Shown here in pieces: positions 61,782 to 64,000 of a stretch of 64,000 nt of DNA. The stretch is taken from contig JBMNJC010000009.1 of assembly GCA_050951465.1 (NCBI GenBank), positions 21,873 to 85,872 of the forward strand. Reading direction: 5' to 3'. The notes below the pieces were generated by a model. It ran no database searches and was not told the origin of the DNA. It worked only from the letters and a program-made list of their open reading frames with translations. Positions within the stretch are counted from its first letter, which is position 1; every line of letters begins with the position of its first letter. The position numbers and the translations under genes are program-made. Source of the stretch: JAAZHD01 sp012510895 (GTDB lineage: Bacteria > Bacillota > Clostridia > Caldicoprobacterales > DTU083).

Positions 61782-62760
61782 CTGTCGCTTTTGGAATTCT
61801 GCAATTCGCAAGCCGACGTGCCTGTAATGTGGCCTGTTTTATGGCTTCTCGCTCTTTGAAAATTTCAATATCTCTTCCTGTGTGGCGCTGTACCGGTGTT
61901 ACCATCCCGATACCGGTATGATAATGTTCGTGATTGTACCAATCGAAAAACCTCATGAAATACTGTTCTGCCTCTGCTAGTGCCCCAAACCTTTCCGGAT
62001 AGGCCGGATTGTTCTTTACAGTGCTGAACAGGGATTCAATCTGCGGGTTATCATTGGGTGTCTTAGGTCTTGAAAAGTACTGCTGAACACCAAGTGCAGT
62101 AAAGAACGCCTTTGTACTGGTAGAGCGCATCTGGCTTCCCCTGTCACAAAGGGATCGGGGAAAGGGTTTATCGCTGCCGTATATGCCTTCGTTTAACAGG
62201 CCTTTATCCCATAAGGTTTGGACTTCATCACTGTTTAAAAACTCACTGATATGCCATGCGATTACTTTCCTGCTCCAACAATCAAGCAGCGCATAGAGGT
62301 AATAGGATTGATAGCGGGTGGTGGTCTTGATGTAGCTGATATCCCAGGCCCACAGCTGGTTCGGGCCAGTCAGCCTGCCTGTATCCGGTTTGCTGTGGCG
62401 GCTGCGCCTTTTCGCATAGATCCCCCGGGGACCATTGACACCACGATCGGCCATCCTGGAGTGGAAGGTTACATGGGATACATATATTCCATGCTCTTCC
62501 ATGGCCTTGATGCTTAATACACGAGCACTGTCATCGGCATGTTCCCGGCTGGCAATCATGGACAGTACCAGCTCGTTTTCCTCCTTTGTCAAGGCATTGA
62601 AGGGGATATGCCCAAGCCCTGTCCCGGGTTTGCGCATATAACGGCCTTCTTCTGCCTGCTTGCGCCAGCGCTGGATCCTGCGCTCATCAATCCCAATCAC
62701 TTTACATGCTTTGGATTGTGTAATGCCGCCGGCTATCCCTTCATCAATCAGCGCAATCAC
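61771..62760 (-). CDS. IS3-family transposase OrfB (DDE integrase domain)
   Basis: rve-type catalytic domain: QLWAWDISYIKTTTRYQSYY (Asp1), SLCDRGSQMRSTSTKAFF (Asp2), NDNPQIESLFSTVKNN (Glu), preceded by a helix-turn-helix (KACKVIGIDERRIQRWRKQ). C-terminal YNHEHYHTGIGMVTPVQRH is typical of the family. 329 aa from the first ATG, but translation likely enters earlier by frameshifting from OrfA, since the frame is open upstream to the slippery run (KKKRQIGLHGPLTHRHIQGD). Confidence 0.9.
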   Translation of the reverse strand: MIALIDEGIAGGITQSKACKVIGIDERRIQRWRKQAEEGRYMRKPGTGLGHIPFNALTKEENELVLSMIASREHADDSARVLSIKAMEEHGIYVSHVTFHSRMADRGVNGPRGIYAKRRSRHSKPDTGRLTGPNQLWAWDISYIKTTTRYQSYYLYALLDCWSRKVIAWHISEFLNSDEVQTLWDKGLLNEGIYGSDKPFPRSLCDRGSQMRSTSTKAFFTALGVQQYFSRPKTPNDNPQIESLFSTVKNNPAYPERFGALAEAEQYFMRFFDWYNHEHYHTGIGMVTPVQRHTGRDIEIFKEREAIKQATLQARRLANCRIPKATVSR

Positions 62761-62813
62761 TGCCTTTCTTGTATCGCCTTGGATGTGCCGATGGGTAAGG
62801 GGGCCATGCAGTC

Positions 62814-63122
62814 CTATCTGTCGTTTTTTTTTAGGATCGTATACTCAACGCTAAGTTCAGCCAAGGCCTTCTCCTTACGTTCAAGCTCCTTCTGGAGAGC
62901 GATATAGTCCTCGGTCGTTACTTCTTTAAGTTCAGACTTCGGAGAACGGGCTTTGAGTGCAGAGATCGCTCCGTTTTCAACGGTCTCTTCAATCTGTTTG
63001 AGATCGGCTAAGTGTAGGCCATACTTGCGTAAGATCTCCCCAACCGGAGCATCCTTGGCCCTGGTCTGGAGGTATATATCAAACTTAACTTTTGCTGTGA
63101 GTCTTGGTTTTTTATTTGGCAT
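62814..63122 (-). CDS. IS3-family OrfA with -1 slippery site
   Basis: Short helical protein, KPRLTAKVKFDIYLQTRA and then ILRKYGLHLADLKQIEE (HTH_Tnp_1-like), with a leucine-zipper-like tail LQKELERKEKALAELSVEY. It ends KKNDR-stop just after an A9 run (62824-62832 on the + strand as T9). Slipping back one base reads CTA-AAA-AAA-AAA-CGA and joins OrfB. ATG at 63122 chosen after AAAGGGTGACC; an in-frame GTG exists at 63131. Confidence 0.85.
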   Translation of the reverse strand: MPNKKPRLTAKVKFDIYLQTRAKDAPVGEILRKYGLHLADLKQIEETVENGAISALKARSPKSELKEVTTEDYIALQKELERKEKALAELSVEYTILKKNDR

Positions 63123-63882
63123 ACTGGTCACCCTTTCTTCTTTGCTTTATTATCTCAGATTATGGACCAATTTGCCAACACTTTGACAGTTTAACCTCCT
63201 TTCTGAACGCTGAATAACTGGAAATTGTCTTGATATTTTTATCCGACATTTTTTAGCTTTAGGATCATTTTTGGAAACCTTTTTTCAACAATATACTATT
63301 TTACCGTTTGATAAAACCTCAGTTTTTCTAAAGTCATTGTGGCAAAATATACAGAGCGTCTTTCTTATTTGGTTATCAGGATTATTTGTATTTGGCATAC
63401 CTTTTATAATATTGATTGTCGGAATGCGAAGTTTTTTTATTAGTTTTGCTATTAGCTTTATTATAGGCCATTACTATTTTGGAGGACTTCTTTTTACATT
63501 ATTATGCATTCTACCACAAACATTAATCTATTTATTATGTTATTTGATAATTGGTACACTTGCTATGGAGAATGCTTTGAAAAGATTAAAAAACCGAAAA
63601 TTTTATCATTTTCGAGAACAGAAAAACCGGATTTATGTAATCTATACTTTAAAAATTTTGATTGTTTTTTTTCTATTAACCTTTGGAAACGTTATTGAAG
63701 CATTTATAAGTCCAGTATTCTTTGGATTGTTTCGATGGGTATTTAGCTGATAACAAAACAAATGCCTTTATCTGAACATTAATAGAAATATATAGATTCG
63801 AAGAGGATTCATATCGCCAATGTTGAATTATAATAAATATAATAGCCCTGTTTTTTGGTAACTTAAAGGAGGTACTATCTAC

Positions 63883-64000
63883 ATGAGTTTTTATTTAGAA
63901 GAGTATACTTTTTTTTTGAAATCAAAAAAGGACTTATCTGCTCAGACGATAGATTCATACTTATGTGATATAAAACAGTACATAGATTTTGTGCAAGAAA
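63883..64000 (+). CDS. xerD: tyrosine recombinase XerD, N-terminus (3' partial)
   Basis: Starts MSFYLEEYTFFLKSKKDLS and continues AQTIDSYLCDIKQYIDFVQE, the SAM-like core-binding domain of XerC/XerD recombinases that resolve chromosome dimers at dif. RBS AAAGGAGG is ideal. The catalytic domain lies beyond the window. Following spoIIM, the identity fits xerD (ripX) of the conserved spo0A-xerD region. Confidence 0.85.
   Translation, partial: MSFYLEEYTFFLKSKKDLSAQTIDSYLCDIKQYIDFVQE

Larger units (their letters stand above)
61503..63257 (-). mobile_element. IS3-family insertion sequence in spoIIM
   Basis: About 1.75 kb. Left end AGTCAATAAATGTCGG (61503-61518) matches the inverted right end AGCTAAAAAATGTCGG (63243-63258) at 13 of 16 bases. 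A 1-2 nt T duplication is all that flanks it; the boundary is uncertain by one or two bases. Transcribed opposite to spoIIM. It encodes OrfA and OrfB joined by a -1 frameshift site. Clearly GC-richer than its surroundings. Confidence 0.8.
61358..63750 (+). pseudogene. spoIIM: spoIIM interrupted by an IS3-family element
   Basis: The 5' part (61358-61504) encodes MLRHWKMESKLHVQNNIALY, a membrane helix and SSMSGIQKSS, then a stop created by the insertion. The 3' part (from ~63259 to 63750) encodes LGSFLETFFQQYTILPFDK and three or four helices including FGIPFIILIVGMRSF and LPQTLIYLLCYLIIGTLAM. Removing the insert and one duplicated base gives AGT-TTA-GGA, an uninterrupted ~211-aa SpoIIM. SpoIIM works with SpoIID and SpoIIP in engulfment. 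Lies just upstream of xerD, its usual neighbour. Confidence 0.85.

Noticed and set aside
61603..61827. Short open frames in the IS3 non-coding tail
   Set aside because: They overlap the hairpin/pseudoknot sequence on both strands, lack RBSs and have no family resemblance; the structure explains the region better.
1..64000. CRISPR array, prophage, toxin-antitoxin or restriction locus
   Set aside because: No regularly spaced repeats, phage structural genes, paired toxin/antitoxin genes or restriction enzymes were found. The accessory content is IS elements and the intron remnant.

Overview
The window is a low-GC chromosomal segment from an anaerobic, endospore-forming member of the Clostridia. 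Evidence: spo0A, spoIVB, an uninterrupted sigK, the complete spoIIIAA-AH operon, spoIIM, codY next to hslVU, the asp23-amaP-DUF2273 cluster and the nusB-folD-xseAB-ispA-dxs-tlyA-nadK-argR-recN-spoIVB-spo0A gene order. Nearly all genes lie on the + strand; the - strand carries only mobile DNA. No tRNA, rRNA, CRISPR array or prophage was seen.

Layout. 1-5.1 kb: end of topA, trmFO, hslV, hslU, codY, a Fur-family regulator. 5.2-14.3 kb: a sugar nucleotidyltransferase/mutase-like fusion with a frameshifted tail, RNase J, mltG, a U32 peptidase, sigK, a YqeG-type phosphatase, aroE. 14.4-29.3 kb: a type IV pilus locus (pilB, pilT, pilC, pilM-N-O, pilD, an IS1182-like insertion, four prepilin-like genes, then a second pilM-N-O set). 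29.3-34.7 kb: aroK, aroQ, an M24 peptidase, efp, an IS110-family element with a long structured non-coding tail, and a CD1247-like zinc-ribbon protein. 34.7-37.0 kb: a decayed group II intron (reverse strand) with an IS256-family element inside it, ending at a terminator. 37.0-48.1 kb: spoIIIAA-AH, asp23/amaP, nusB, folD, xseA, xseB, ispA, a divergent PAP2 protein. 48.3-56.6 kb: dxs, tlyA, nadK, argR, recN, spoIVB, spo0A. 56.6-64 kb: steA and steB (both frameshifted), a GT2 glycosyltransferase, a MraY-like glycosyltransferase, a DUF3866 protein, spoIIM split by an IS3-family element, and the start of xerD.

How it fits together. Sporulation genes cover the master regulator (Spo0A), the mother-cell/forespore channel (SpoIIIA), the sigma-K signalling protease (SpoIVB) and sigma-K, but SpoIIM, needed for engulfment, is broken by an insertion whose removal would restore the frame. 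The pilus locus has its motors, platform, peptidase, two alignment subcomplexes and four minor pilins, but no evident major pilin.

Most unusual observations: (i) a perfect hairpin overlapping the sigK ribosome-binding site with a sigma-E/K-like -10 in its loop; (ii) a shared ~45-nt motif followed by two strong hairpins with unrelated arms beside two unrelated transposases (IS256 and IS3), with a similar two-hairpin, pseudoknot-capable structure behind the IS110 transposase; (iii) a group II intron fossil directly after a terminator, gutted at an IS256 element; (iv) clustered decay of steA, steB and spoIIM just downstream of spo0A.
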